In this document: one piece after another, positions 1 through 7,940 of the stretch
How the letters are laid out: each line of letters starts with the position of its first letter
How positions within the stretch are numbered: position 1 is the stretch's first letter
From: JBEEJL01 sp043744215
GTDB taxonomy: Bacteria > Pseudomonadota > Gammaproteobacteria > Burkholderiales > JBEEJL01
Direction: 5' to 3'
Assembly: GCA_043744215.1 (NCBI GenBank)
Contig: JAYTVC010000087.1
Coordinates: 1 to 42,070 of the forward strand
DNA: 42,070 nucleotides
Position numbers and translations under genes: made by a program
Notes under the pieces: model-generated
Seen by the model: the letters and a program-made list of their open reading frames with translations, nothing else
The model's database searches: none
Told to the model about the DNA's origin: nothing

Positions 1-904
1 ACGCCGTCACACTCGGGACAAACGCACGCACACCCAGTGCCTGCAGAATCTCCGCGGCGATCACGACTTCCTGGGTCCTGGCTTCACCTGGTGCCGGTGT
101 CAGTGATACCCGGACCGTGTCGCCAATACCTTGTTGCAGCAGGATTGCCAACGCGGTCGCCGAGGCCACCGTCCCCTTGGTGCCCATGCCGGCCTCCGTC
201 AGCCCCAAGTGCAGGGCATGGTCGCAGCGCTTCGCAAGTGCACGGTAAACCGACACCAGATCCTGCACCCCGCTGACTTTGCACGACAGCACGATTTGGT
301 CGCCGCGCAGCCCGAGTCGCTCCGCCTGCTGCGCGCTCTCGAGCGCAGAGGCGACCAGCGCCTTGCGCGTCACTAGCGTTGCATCTTCGGGCTGCGCCAG
401 CCGCGCGTTGTCATCCATCATGCGCGCCAACAGGTCGGGATCGAGACTGCCACAGTTGACGCCGATGCGCACCGGCTTGTCGTATTGGCATGCCGCTTCG
501 ATCATCACGGAAAATTGTTCGTCGCGTTTTTTACCCGCGCCCACATTGCCGGGGTTGATACGATATTTCGCCAGCGCTTTGGCGCAATCGGGATATTGCG
601 TGAGCAATTTGTGGCCGTTGAAATGAAAGTCGCCCACGAGCGGAACATCGCAATGCATTTTATCCAGCAGCTCACGGATGTGCGCCACTTGCGCGGCGGC
701 CTCCGGGCTGTTGACGGTGATGCGCACCAGTTCCGAACCGGCTTTTGCCAGCGCCGCCACTTGCTTCGCGGTGCCCATGGCATCGGCCGTATCGGTATTG
801 GTCATCGACTGCACCACGATGGGCGCATCGCTGCCGACCATGACGTCGCCAATTTGTACGCAACGCGTTTTACGTCGCCCGATGTGGTCGGCGAACATGC
901 TCAT
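1..904 (-). CDS. ispG: IspG (GcpE), 4-hydroxy-3-methylbut-2-enyl diphosphate synthase, 3'-truncated by window edge
   Basis: The product makes HMBPP from methylerythritol cyclodiphosphate, the penultimate step of the MEP isoprenoid pathway in the cytosol. The reading frame is open from an ATG at 904 to the window edge, about 301 codons. Reading 904 downward gives MSMFADHIGRRKTRCVQIGD and then VQSMTNTDT, GSELVRITVN, PLVGDFHFNGH, NPGNVG and RIGVNCGSLD, which are recognisable IspG TIM-barrel segments. The start forms an ATGA overlap with the rodZ stop, so the gene is the last visible member of the rlmN-pilW-rodZ-ispG chain. The cysteines that bind the [4Fe-4S] cluster lie in the C-terminal part of this family, beyond the window, and cannot be checked. 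An alternative start is the second ATG at 898. Confidence 0.93.
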   Translation of the reverse strand, partial: MSMFADHIGRRKTRCVQIGDVMVGSDAPIVVQSMTNTDTADAMGTAKQVAALAKAGSELVRITVNSPEAAAQVAHIRELLDKMHCDVPLVGDFHFNGHKLLTQYPDCAKALAKYRINPGNVGAGKKRDEQFSVMIEAACQYDKPVRIGVNCGSLDPDLLARMMDDNARLAQPEDATLVTRKALVASALESAQQAERLGLRGDQIVLSCKVSGVQDLVSVYRALAKRCDHALHLGLTEAGMGTKGTVASATALAILLQQGIGDTVRVSLTPAPGEARTQEVVIAAEILQALGVRAFVPSVTA

Positions 905-2175
905 TGCAATTTGACCCGCGCCACTTCGCGGCCCGTGTGCGGGGCAAGGTCCACCGGTTTGCCGTTGAACGTCAGGCTTACTTTTTCTGCATTGCCAATG
1001 GTAAAACTCAGGGGCGGCACGCCGGTAATTTCTTTGCTCGATCCGGCCGAATTCATTTCCGAATAAACCGTACGCCCCCGCCCGTCCGTCACTTCTACCC
1101 ACGCTTCGCCTCTGAATTTCAGGCGGGCGGTAGCCATGATGCGCTTGGCCTTGGCTTCATCGGCGGCTTGTGCGGCTACACGGGCTTTTTCTGCGGCCGT
1201 TTTTTCCGCTTCGGCTTTTTGCGCGGCTTTTTCAGTGGCGATGGCCGCCGCTTTATCCGCCGCTTGTTTTTCTGCTGCGGCTTTATCTGCCGCTAATTTT
1301 TCTGTCGCGGCAGCCTTGGTCGCTTTTTCGGCCGCCTTGTCGTTGGCGATTTTTTCTGCAGCCGCTTTGTCGGCGGCAAGTTTTTCTGCGGCGGCAATTT
1401 CAGCCAGACGGACTTTTTCCGCTTTCTCGGCTGCGGCCCGTTCGGCTGCGGCTTTTTGCACCGCCAATTTTTCATCTGCCAGTTTTTGCGCTGCCACTTT
1501 TTCATCTGCCGCTTTTTGCGCGGCGAGTTCGGCTGCCGATGATGTGGCAGCAACTGGTATGGCGGCAACTGGTGCGGCAGCAACGCTTGCTTCACCCTTT
1601 GCCGGCTCGCTTATGACTTTGTCGATTGCGATGGCAGGCACATTGCCAGTGTCGGCTTTCATCGTGACGGGGGCTGCAGGCACCCCTTTTATAGAGGCCG
1701 CTTCAGGCGCGGGGCTGCCGCCTGACGGTTTGGCAAATCGGTCGCCGGAAAAAAACCACAACGCGCCAGCCGCCAGTATTGCGGCGGCCGTGATGCCCAA
1801 TGCGCGTGGTGTCGGCGCTTTAATTTGCGGCATGCCAAAACCATGGCCGTTATCCTGAAAGCGGATGCGCGATGCCTCAAGGCCGATTTTCGGTGTTGAT
1901 TCCCGTGGCACAGCGTTCTCGTAGGCCTTGATCACCGGATCGGCATGAATGCTGACGAGCTTGGCGTAATTGCGTATCAGGCCGCGCACAAAGGTCGCAC
2001 CGGGCAGGCGCGTGTAATCGTCCGCTTCCAGCGCTTCCACTTGATTGATGCCGCGGCGCAATTGGGTGGCTACTTCGGCCACGCTCATGTTGGCTGCTTT
2101 GCGCGCGGAAGCGAGCATGGCACCGGCGGTCGGTTCAATTTCCGGAAGATTTTGTTGCTGGGCAAATTCGTTCAT
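901..2175 (-). CDS. rodZ: RodZ-like cytoskeletal protein (HTH domain, one TM helix, DUF4115 domain)
   Basis: RodZ is an inner-membrane protein that links MreB to the cell-wall elongation machinery. The 424 residues show a Cro/RodZ-type helix-turn-helix at about 18-85 (ATQLRRGINQVEALEADDY, then FVRGLIRNYAKL) and a single hydrophobic helix at about 124-143. An Ala/Lys/Glu-rich segment at about 200-345 is built from loose AAEKLAADK-like repeats. A C-terminal DUF4115 domain at about 350-424 contains WVEVTDGRGRTVYS. The N-terminus is expected in the cytoplasm and DUF4115 in the periplasm. The gene overlaps pilW by ATGA at its start and ispG by ATGA at its stop. The charged repeat linker is longer and more regular than in enterobacterial RodZ and would form a long helix across the periplasm. 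Confidence 0.88.
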   Translation of the reverse strand: MNEFAQQQNLPEIEPTAGAMLASARKAANMSVAEVATQLRRGINQVEALEADDYTRLPGATFVRGLIRNYAKLVSIHADPVIKAYENAVPRESTPKIGLEASRIRFQDNGHGFGMPQIKAPTPRALGITAAAILAAGALWFFSGDRFAKPSGGSPAPEAASIKGVPAAPVTMKADTGNVPAIAIDKVISEPAKGEASVAAAPVAAIPVAATSSAAELAAQKAADEKVAAQKLADEKLAVQKAAAERAAAEKAEKVRLAEIAAAEKLAADKAAAEKIANDKAAEKATKAAATEKLAADKAAAEKQAADKAAAIATEKAAQKAEAEKTAAEKARVAAQAADEAKAKRIMATARLKFRGEAWVEVTDGRGRTVYSEMNSAGSSKEITGVPPLSFTIGNAEKVSLTFNGKPVDLAPHTGREVARVKLQ

Positions 2176-2942
2176 TCAAATTTCCCTGCGAGAAGGGCCT
2201 GGGTTTCAGGCGTGTTAGGAAAACGCCGGCGCAATTGCTCGGCGTAACCGCGTTCGGCATCGCGGTTGCCCAGCTTGCGCTCGACGCGCACGCCAAGCCA
2301 CAAGTATTCGGAATTGGGCGCGGCGCTTTGCATCAGGCGGCCCATGTAGGCGCGCGATTCGGCAAGATTATTGCGCTTGTAATGAATGTCGGCCAGATTG
2401 TAGAGCGCTTGTTGCAAGTCAGGCGCAAGGCGGATGGCCTTGCGTAAATACTCTTCAGCACCTGTTTCGTCGCCCATTTTGCGTGCGCAAACGCCGGCGT
2501 TAAGATAGGAGCGCTCTGGCGTGGTATATAACGGATTTTTTAGTGCGGCTAGAAAATATTTGATCGAGTTGACCTCCTGCCCGCGATTGCACAAAAACCA
2601 ACCGTAGTTGTTGTTCGCATCGGAATCATTCGCGTTGAGCCTCAACGCCTGCTCAAAATTTTTGATCGCCAGCGCATCTTCGCGCAACTCCATATACACC
2701 AGGCCCATCATGTTATAGGCGGGGCCATAGGTGGCATCGAGATGGATCGCCTCGTTCAACTCTTCCAGCGCCACGCCGTGCTGAGCGCGTGAATAATAAC
2801 CGGAGGCCAGTTCCGTGTGTACGCGCGCGCTGTCCTTTGCCTGCGTGGCCGCGTCGGGCTTGGCCAGCGGCGGCGAGTTCGGCGATGACGAAACACAAGC
2901 GCTGAGCAGCAGCAGCGTCAACCATGGTAGACATTTTTTCAT
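2172..2942 (-). CDS. pilW: Type IV pilus biogenesis/stability lipoprotein PilW (PilF), TPR protein
   Basis: PilW/PilF is an outer-membrane lipoprotein pilotin that helps assemble or stabilise the PilQ secretin of type IV pili. The 256-residue product begins with a lipoprotein signal peptide (lipobox LSAC, lipidated Cys16). It continues as consecutive TPR units from about residue 41 to 245, including ELASGYYSRAQHGVALEELN, PAYNMMGLVYMEL, NNYGWFLCNRG and ALYNLADIHYKR. Length and TPR layout fit PilF/PilW. The gene sits between rlmN and rodZ with 4-nt overlaps on both sides, the usual order in Betaproteobacteria, where this locus is not physically linked to the main pil genes. No pilus structural gene is visible in the window. 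Confidence 0.9.
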   Translation of the reverse strand: MKKCLPWLTLLLLSACVSSSPNSPPLAKPDAATQAKDSARVHTELASGYYSRAQHGVALEELNEAIHLDATYGPAYNMMGLVYMELREDALAIKNFEQALRLNANDSDANNNYGWFLCNRGQEVNSIKYFLAALKNPLYTTPERSYLNAGVCARKMGDETGAEEYLRKAIRLAPDLQQALYNLADIHYKRNNLAESRAYMGRLMQSAAPNSEYLWLGVRVERKLGNRDAERGYAEQLRRRFPNTPETQALLAGKFE

Positions 2943-4024
2943 CCCCTCACCTCTACAAGTCTGTGTGCAGTGCGTTTGGTCTTGTCGATAAATTTGCCCG
3001 CGAGCTGGCCGCAGGCGGCATCGATGTCGTCGCCGCGCGTTTTGCGCGTGGTGACAATAATATTGTTATTAATCAATATGTTACGAAACGTATGAATGGC
3101 GTCGTTACGCGAACGTTGGTAACCCGAATCGGGAAAAGTATTGAACGGAATCAAATTAAATTTGCATGGAATGTCTTTGACCAACGCAACCAATTCGTGT
3201 GCCAGTTGCGGCGAGTCGTTTACGCCGCCTAACATCACATATTCAAACGTGATGAAATCGCGCGGCGCATTTTCAAGATAACGTTTGCACGCTGCCATCA
3301 AATCGGCCAGCGGATATTTTTGATTGATCGGCACTAGCACATCGCGCAACGCGTCGTTGGGCGCATGCAATGACACGGCCAACGCCACCGGGCAACGCTC
3401 GCGCAATTTTTCCAGCGCCGGCAAAATGCCGGTAGTGGAAAGCGTCACGCGACGGCGCGACAATCCGTAACCGAAATCATCGAGCATGATGTCCATGGCG
3501 GTCACGACGTTGTCGAAATTCGCCAGCGGTTCGCCCATGCCCATCATCACAACGTTGGAAATGATTCGCTCACCGCCCGGCTCGCGGCCCAGCGCTTTAT
3601 TTGCCCACCACACCTGGCCGATGATTTCAGCCGTGGTGAGATTGCGATTAAACCCCTGCCGGCCCGTGGAACAAAACGTGCATTCCAGCGCGCAGCCCAC
3701 TTGCGACGATACGCACAAAGTCCCGCGATTATCTTCGGGAATGAACACGGCTTCGATGGCATTACCCGTGCCCACTTCGAGCAGCCACTTGCGCGTGCCG
3801 TCTTTGGAGATTTGTTCTTCGCGCACTTTTGGCAGTTCGATGACGGCGTGTTGCGCCAATTTTTCGCGCAGCGATTTGGATAAATCGCTCATGTTGGCGA
3901 AATCGGTTTCGCCGAAATGATGGATCCAGCGCAGCAGTTGTTTGGCGCGAAACGGCTTCTCGCCGAGGCTTTCGAGGTACTCGGCGAGTTGCGCTAAATT
4001 AAAATTGAGCAGGTTGACGGGCAT
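2939..4024 (-). CDS. rlmN: RlmN, dual-specificity 23S rRNA/tRNA (adenine-C2)-methyltransferase
   Basis: This radical-SAM enzyme methylates C2 of A2503 in 23S rRNA and A37 in some tRNAs. Of the 361 residues, the [4Fe-4S] motif CxxxCxxC is C111, C115 and C118 (VGCALECTFCSTG). The upstream Cys104 in TLCVSSQVG and the C-terminal Cys338 in AACGQLAGKF match the catalytic cysteine pair known in E. coli RlmN. The motif MMGMGEPLANFDNV is also typical. All residues needed for activity are present. The gene lies 23 nt after ndk and overlaps pilW by ATGA, so it is probably cotranscribed with both. Confidence 0.97.
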   Translation of the reverse strand: MPVNLLNFNLAQLAEYLESLGEKPFRAKQLLRWIHHFGETDFANMSDLSKSLREKLAQHAVIELPKVREEQISKDGTRKWLLEVGTGNAIEAVFIPEDNRGTLCVSSQVGCALECTFCSTGRQGFNRNLTTAEIIGQVWWANKALGREPGGERIISNVVMMGMGEPLANFDNVVTAMDIMLDDFGYGLSRRRVTLSTTGILPALEKLRERCPVALAVSLHAPNDALRDVLVPINQKYPLADLMAACKRYLENAPRDFITFEYVMLGGVNDSPQLAHELVALVKDIPCKFNLIPFNTFPDSGYQRSRNDAIHTFRNILINNNIIVTTRKTRGDDIDAACGQLAGKFIDKTKRTAHRLVEVRG

Positions 4025-4047
4025 CTGGCTCTTGAAAATTTTAACGC

Positions 4048-4473
4048 TCAGCGTGAATACACATTCAAGCTGGGGAAAAAATAAGCGATTTCATTCGCCG
4101 CCGTATCCGCTGCGTCGGAGCCGTGCACCGCGTTCGCGTCAATGCTGTCGGCGAAATCGGCGCGGATGGTGCCCTTGTCGGCTTTTTTCGGGTCGGTCGC
4201 GCCCATCAGGTCGCGGTTTTTCAGCACGGCACCCTCGCCTTCCAGCACTTGCACCATCACCGGGCCGGAAATCATGAACGTCACCAGATCGTTAAAAAAC
4301 GGACGTGCTTTGTGCACGGCATAAAATCCTTCGGCATCGGCGCGGGACAAATGCACCATGCGCGCGGCAATGACTTTGAGCCCGGCTTTTTCGAAGCGCG
4401 AATAAATTTGACCGATAACATTTTTAGCCACTGCATCGGGTTTGATAATGGAAAGGGTACGTTCGACTGCCAT
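4048..4473 (-). CDS. ndk: Nucleoside diphosphate kinase
   Basis: Ndk transfers the gamma phosphate between nucleoside triphosphates and diphosphates through a phosphohistidine and so balances NTP pools. The 141-residue product has the family length. It contains the active-site His117 in NAVHGSD, the N-terminal TLSIIKPDAV strand and GATDPKKA. It is the first gene of the ndk-rlmN-pilW-rodZ-ispG chain. The upstream spacer of about 160 bp, shared with the end of the liv operon, should hold its promoter. The start is well supported by the conserved MAVERTLSIIKPD N-terminus. Confidence 0.97.
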   Translation of the reverse strand: MAVERTLSIIKPDAVAKNVIGQIYSRFEKAGLKVIAARMVHLSRADAEGFYAVHKARPFFNDLVTFMISGPVMVQVLEGEGAVLKNRDLMGATDPKKADKGTIRADFADSIDANAVHGSDAADTAANEIAYFFPSLNVYSR

Positions 4474-4549
4474 TTAATATTCTCCGCTAACTTGATGATA
4501 ATAAATAAATCTTACAGCCGTATAGGATACCACGGCAGCGCCATGCAAT

Positions 4550-4566
4550 AAACCCGCGCAGGGTTT
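4550..4566 (-). terminator. Short hairpin after livF, candidate liv operon terminator
   Basis: AAACCC at 4550-4555 pairs with GGGTTT at 4561-4566 around a 5-nt loop, between the livF stop and the ndk start. On the minus strand the stem is followed by only a weak T-rich tail (TTTATT). On the plus strand it is followed by TTTTTAT, so direction is uncertain. Confidence 0.4.
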
Positions 4567-4600
4567 TTATGGCTCGCATCAATCAGCCGAATAAAAAGAA

Positions 4601-4624
4601 TATTGAATGTAAACAATGTGTTAC
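4601..4624 (+). repeat. Post-stop AT-rich motif, copy 1 (diverged)
   Basis: TATTGAATGTAAACAATG followed by TGTTAC lies 12 nt past the livF stop, antisense to livF. It differs from the best copies at several positions but keeps the TTGAATGTAA...CAAT...GTTAC layout. Confidence 0.65.
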
Positions 4625-4635
4625 TGAATAGCGGT

Positions 4636-5349
4636 TTAACCGCCCAGATACGCCTGCAACACCTTGGGATTTTTCAGTAAAGCGGCGCCACTTTCTGAGA
4701 TTACAATACGGCCCGTTTCGATCACATAACCGTGATGGGCAATGCGCAAAGCCTGCCGCACATTTTGTTCCACCAGCAAAATCGACAAACCACTTTCGTT
4801 GATTTGTTTGAGCACGCGAAAAATTTCCTGCACCAGCAACGGCGCTAATCCCATCGACGGTTCATCAAGCAATAACAAGCGCGGCTTGGCCATCAGCGCG
4901 CGGCCGATGGCGAGCATTTGCTGCTCACCGCCGGAAAGATTGCCGGCGAGGCCGCTGGCGCGATTTTTCAAAACGGGAAATAGATTGAATACCCAATCAA
5001 GATCTTGCGAAATATGCGTCTTGTCGCGCCGCGTGTAACTGCCCAGATCGAGATTTTCCTGCACGGTCATGGTCGAAAGAATCGCGCGGCCCTCAGCCAC
5101 TTGCACCATGCCGCGCGCGACGATTTGGTGCGGCGCTAAGTGCGCAATATTCTCGCCGGCAAGCATCACTTCCCCGCGCGTCGCTTTCAACAAACGCGAT
5201 AGTGCGAGCAGCGTTGTGCTCTTGCCCGCGCCGTTGGCACCCACCAGCGCGGTGATTTCGCCTTCGCGCACATCGAGGTCGATGCCTTTCACCGCTTCGA
5301 TATGGCCGTAAGCGACAGCCAAATCTTTTACGCTCAACAATGCGCTCAT
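4636..5349 (-). CDS. livF: LivF, branched-chain amino acid ABC transporter ATP-binding subunit
   Basis: One of the two ATPases that drive high-affinity Leu/Ile/Val (LIV-I type) import. The 237 residues show Walker A GANGAGKST (37-45), signature LSGGEQQ (138-144), Walker B LLLLDEP (158-164) and the H-loop region LLVEQNVRQAL. Length and the motif VAYGHIEAVKGIDLDV are typical of LivF rather than LivG. It is the last gene of livKHMGF and overlaps livG by ATGA. Liv-type systems in Betaproteobacteria also carry urea, amides or aromatic compounds, so the exact substrate remains an inference. Confidence 0.92.
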   Translation of the reverse strand: MSALLSVKDLAVAYGHIEAVKGIDLDVREGEITALVGANGAGKSTTLLALSRLLKATRGEVMLAGENIAHLAPHQIVARGMVQVAEGRAILSTMTVQENLDLGSYTRRDKTHISQDLDWVFNLFPVLKNRASGLAGNLSGGEQQMLAIGRALMAKPRLLLLDEPSMGLAPLLVQEIFRVLKQINESGLSILLVEQNVRQALRIAHHGYVIETGRIVISESGAALLKNPKVLQAYLGG

Positions 5350-6107
5350 GCGGCGTCCTCTTTGCCGAGATAGGCTTCGATGACGTCGGGATTATTTTGG
5401 ATTGCCTCCGGTTTGCCCTGCGCGATGATGCGGCCGAAATTCAGCACGGCCACTTCATCGCACAAACCCATGACAAAACGCATGTCGTGTTCGATCAAAA
5501 AGATGCTGAAACCGCGTTCACGTATCTTATTGATTTCATTCATTAATTCATACTTCTCCGCAGCGTTCATGCCGGCCACGGGTTCATCCAGCAACAGTAA
5601 TTTGGGCTTGGTGGCCAGTGCGCGCGCAAATTCCAATTTGCGTTGCTCGCCGTAGGAAAGCGAATCGGCGAGCGCATGGGCTTTGTGATCGAGCTTCATC
5701 CACGACAACCATTCCAACGCGTTTTGTTTCGCGTCGGCTTCTATCTTTTTGAACCGCGCAAGATTGAACAGCCAACCCGCCGCGCCGTAATCGAGATGAT
5801 CGTGCATGCCGACGATGACGTTTTCCAGCAGCGTCATTTCTTTAAATACGCGGATATTCTGGAATGTACGCGCGATGCCGCGCTCGGTGATGCGGTGGGC
5901 GGCCACGCCGTTCAACATTGCGCCGTTGAATGTCATCGTGCCCGTTGTGGGTTGCAACAGGCCGGTGACGAGATTGAACACCGTCGTCTTGCCCGCGCCA
6001 TTGGGGCCGATAAGGCCGAAGATCGCGCCTTGCGGCACGCTGAAACTCACGTCCTGCAACACTTGCAGGCCGCCGAAATTTTTTGAAATATTCGCAAGCG
6101 TGAGCAT
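5346..6107 (-). CDS. livG: LivG, branched-chain amino acid ABC transporter ATP-binding subunit
   Basis: Second ATPase of the LIV-type importer. It has Walker A GPNGAGKT (about 34-41), signature LSYGEQRKLE, Walker B LLLLDEPVAGMN and the H-loop LIEHDMRFVM. The AGMNAAE stretch is characteristic of LivG. I chose the ATG at 6107 (MLTLANISKNFGG, 253 residues). An upstream in-frame ATG at 6128 would add seven residues and overlap livM by 19 nt, with no family support. The chosen start follows the livM stop by 2 nt and has GGA upstream. The gene overlaps livF by ATGA. Confidence 0.92.
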   Translation of the reverse strand: MLTLANISKNFGGLQVLQDVSFSVPQGAIFGLIGPNGAGKTTVFNLVTGLLQPTTGTMTFNGAMLNGVAAHRITERGIARTFQNIRVFKEMTLLENVIVGMHDHLDYGAAGWLFNLARFKKIEADAKQNALEWLSWMKLDHKAHALADSLSYGEQRKLEFARALATKPKLLLLDEPVAGMNAAEKYELMNEINKIRERGFSIFLIEHDMRFVMGLCDEVAVLNFGRIIAQGKPEAIQNNPDVIEAYLGKEDAA

Positions 6108-6109
6108 GA

Positions 6110-6961
6110 TTATTTTTTTCCAAACCACGCGCGGATACGCGGTGGATCCCAGATGCCTTTTGGCAAAAATAAAACCACCAGCACCAAAATCAAGCCATTC
6201 ACGGCGAGTCTGAAATCCTTGAGAAAGCGTAACAGCTCCGGCAACAGCGTAATCAGCGCCGCGCCGATGACGGGCCCGGCTAATCCGCCCGTGCCGCCGA
6301 GCACGGCCATGGTGAGAATATCCACGGCATTTTCAAAACCGTATTCGCGCGGCGAAATAAAAAACGTGTAATGGGCATTCAAGCCCCCCGCCACGCCCGC
6401 GATCAACGCGCCCAAAGTAAATGCCAATAATTTGTAACGCGCCACGTTGATGCCCATCAGCCGCGCAGCGGTTTCGTCTTCCTTGATCGCCTCAAACGCT
6501 CGGCCCACTTTTGATTTGCGCAACCGCCACAGCAAATACAAAGTCAGCGCCAGTAGCAACGCGATATGCCACCACTCGGTTTTTTGCGGAATGCCATTCA
6601 AGCCCATCGGTCCGCCGGTGATGTCGAGATTCAACACCACCACGCGCACCACTTCGCCCAAAGCCAGGGTCGCCATAGCGAGATACACGCCGGACAAACG
6701 CAAAGTCGGCATGCCGATTATCAACGCCACCAGCATCGGTGCGATGCCCGCCGCCAATAACGCCAACCCAAACGGCCAGTTCCCGCTCATGGTCGCAATC
6801 GACGCCACGTACGCGCCAATGCCCATAAACGCCGCATTCGCCAGCGACAACAGCCCGCACGACAGCGTAAGATAAATCGACAACGCGAGCATGGCATACA
6901 CCCCCACGCTGAAAATCAGTGTGTTGTAAGTGGCCCAAAATGTGGCGAGAGATTCAGTCAC
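6110..6961 (-). CDS. livM: LivM, branched-chain amino acid ABC transporter permease
   Basis: Inner-membrane permease subunit of 283 residues with about eight hydrophobic helices. Family signatures include SLANAAFMGIGAYVASI, VYLAMATLALGEVVRV, ITGGPMGLNGIP, GRAFEAIKEDETAARLMGIN and AVLGGTGGLAGPVIGA. The EAA-like loop (AIKEDETAARLMGIN) contacts the ATPases. Translation starts at GTG, read as Met, whose G is shared with the livH stop (TAGTG), which implies translational coupling. It pairs with LivH in the membrane. Confidence 0.93.
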   Translation of the reverse strand: MTESLATFWATYNTLIFSVGVYAMLALSIYLTLSCGLLSLANAAFMGIGAYVASIATMSGNWPFGLALLAAGIAPMLVALIIGMPTLRLSGVYLAMATLALGEVVRVVVLNLDITGGPMGLNGIPQKTEWWHIALLLALTLYLLWRLRKSKVGRAFEAIKEDETAARLMGINVARYKLLAFTLGALIAGVAGGLNAHYTFFISPREYGFENAVDILTMAVLGGTGGLAGPVIGAALITLLPELLRFLKDFRLAVNGLILVLVVLFLPKGIWDPPRIRAWFGKK

Positions 6962-7842
6962 TACGCTTTCCGCTCAAGCACTTTCCCAAACAACCCTTGC
7001 GGCCGCAGCAGCAAAATCACAAACAACAACCCGAACGACACGGCGTCGCGCATTTCACTGGTGCCGTAGGCGACGGTCATCACCTCCACAAAGCCGAGAA
7101 ATAAACCACCGAACAACGCGCCGCGAATATCGCCCATGCCGCCGAGAATAATGACGGCAATGCCCTTGTGCAGCATCGGCTGGCCCATGAAAGGTGAAAT
7201 GGCGTTGAAGCTGAGCCCGATCAACACGCCCGCCGCGCCACCCAGCGCCGCTGCGGCAAACGAAGTGAGGTAGAACAATCCTTCGACGTTGATGCCCAAT
7301 AAATAAGCCGCCTTGGGCGATTCGGCAATCGCGCGCAACGCGCGGCCCAGTTGGGTGCGCTTCATCATGACCAGAAGCAACAACATGAGCGCGAATGATA
7401 TGACAACGATCCAGATATCCAGCGCGCTGATACGAATGGCTGCAAAGGACAAACTCTCTTCCGGCACAATACCCGAGGGGAAACGCTTGTTCTCGGCACC
7501 CGACAAACCCTGCACGATATTGGTAATCATGATGGCGATGCCGATGGTGGCGATCATGGGGATCAGATGCGGCGCGTTACGCGCACGCAAGGGCCGAAGC
7601 ACAAGAAAATCAATCAACAACCCCAACAGCCCCGACAAAAACATCGCGCCGAGCATAGCCAACCACAGCGGCGCATGCAGCTTGCCAACCAGCAGCAGCG
7701 CGATATAACTACCGAACATGAACACGGCGCCGTGCGACAAATTGATCACGCCCAACACGCCGAACACCAGCGTGAAGCCGAGCGCAAACAGCGCATACAC
7801 GCTGCCGAGGGTTAAGGCATTGATGAGTTGTTGGGCGAGCAT
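6961..7842 (-). CDS. livH: LivH, branched-chain amino acid ABC transporter permease
   Basis: Inner-membrane permease of 293 residues. Recognisable family motifs are LGSVYALFALGFTLVFGVLG at the N-terminus, INLSHGAVFMFGSYIAL, RALRAIAESPKAAYLLGIN (loop contacting the ATPase) and GGMGDIRGALFGGLFLG. It forms the channel with LivM. It is the second gene of the operon, separated from livK by about 97 bp that contain a strong hairpin, so livHMGF is probably expressed at a lower level than livK. Confidence 0.93.
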   Translation of the reverse strand: MLAQQLINALTLGSVYALFALGFTLVFGVLGVINLSHGAVFMFGSYIALLLVGKLHAPLWLAMLGAMFLSGLLGLLIDFLVLRPLRARNAPHLIPMIATIGIAIMITNIVQGLSGAENKRFPSGIVPEESLSFAAIRISALDIWIVVISFALMLLLLVMMKRTQLGRALRAIAESPKAAYLLGINVEGLFYLTSFAAAALGGAAGVLIGLSFNAISPFMGQPMLHKGIAVIILGGMGDIRGALFGGLFLGFVEVMTVAYGTSEMRDAVSFGLLFVILLLRPQGLFGKVLERKA

Positions 7843-7891
7843 GGGTTAAATTTTATGGTGTTTTATCGGCTAGCCGAAAATCATTTCACAA

Positions 7892-7927
7892 AAAACAAAA
7901 GGCGAGGCAAGCCTCGCCTTTTGTTTT
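7892..7927 (-). terminator. Strong hairpin between livK and livH (partial terminator/attenuator)
   Basis: A 16-bp perfect stem (AAAACAAAAGGCGAGG at 7892-7907 with its complement at 7912-7927) encloses a 4-nt loop. A/T arms on both sides make it able to act in either direction. It follows livK by 12 nt on the livK strand. It probably ends most livK transcripts and allows some read-through into livHMGF. Confidence 0.85.
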
Positions 7928-7940
7928 GATTATATTGAAT
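7923..7940 (-). repeat. Post-stop AT-rich motif, copy 2 (partial, fused to hairpin)
   Basis: On the minus strand ATTCAATATAATCAAA starts at the livK stop codon (7940-7942). It loses similarity where the terminator stem begins, so the usual TAGTTAC end is missing. Confidence 0.7.

Noticed and set aside
1136..1858. 240-codon plus-strand open frame opposite rodZ
   Set aside because: It is the antisense shadow of the Ala-rich RodZ linker; its Ala/Ser/Phe-rich composition is exactly what that reading would give, and no start signal is visible.
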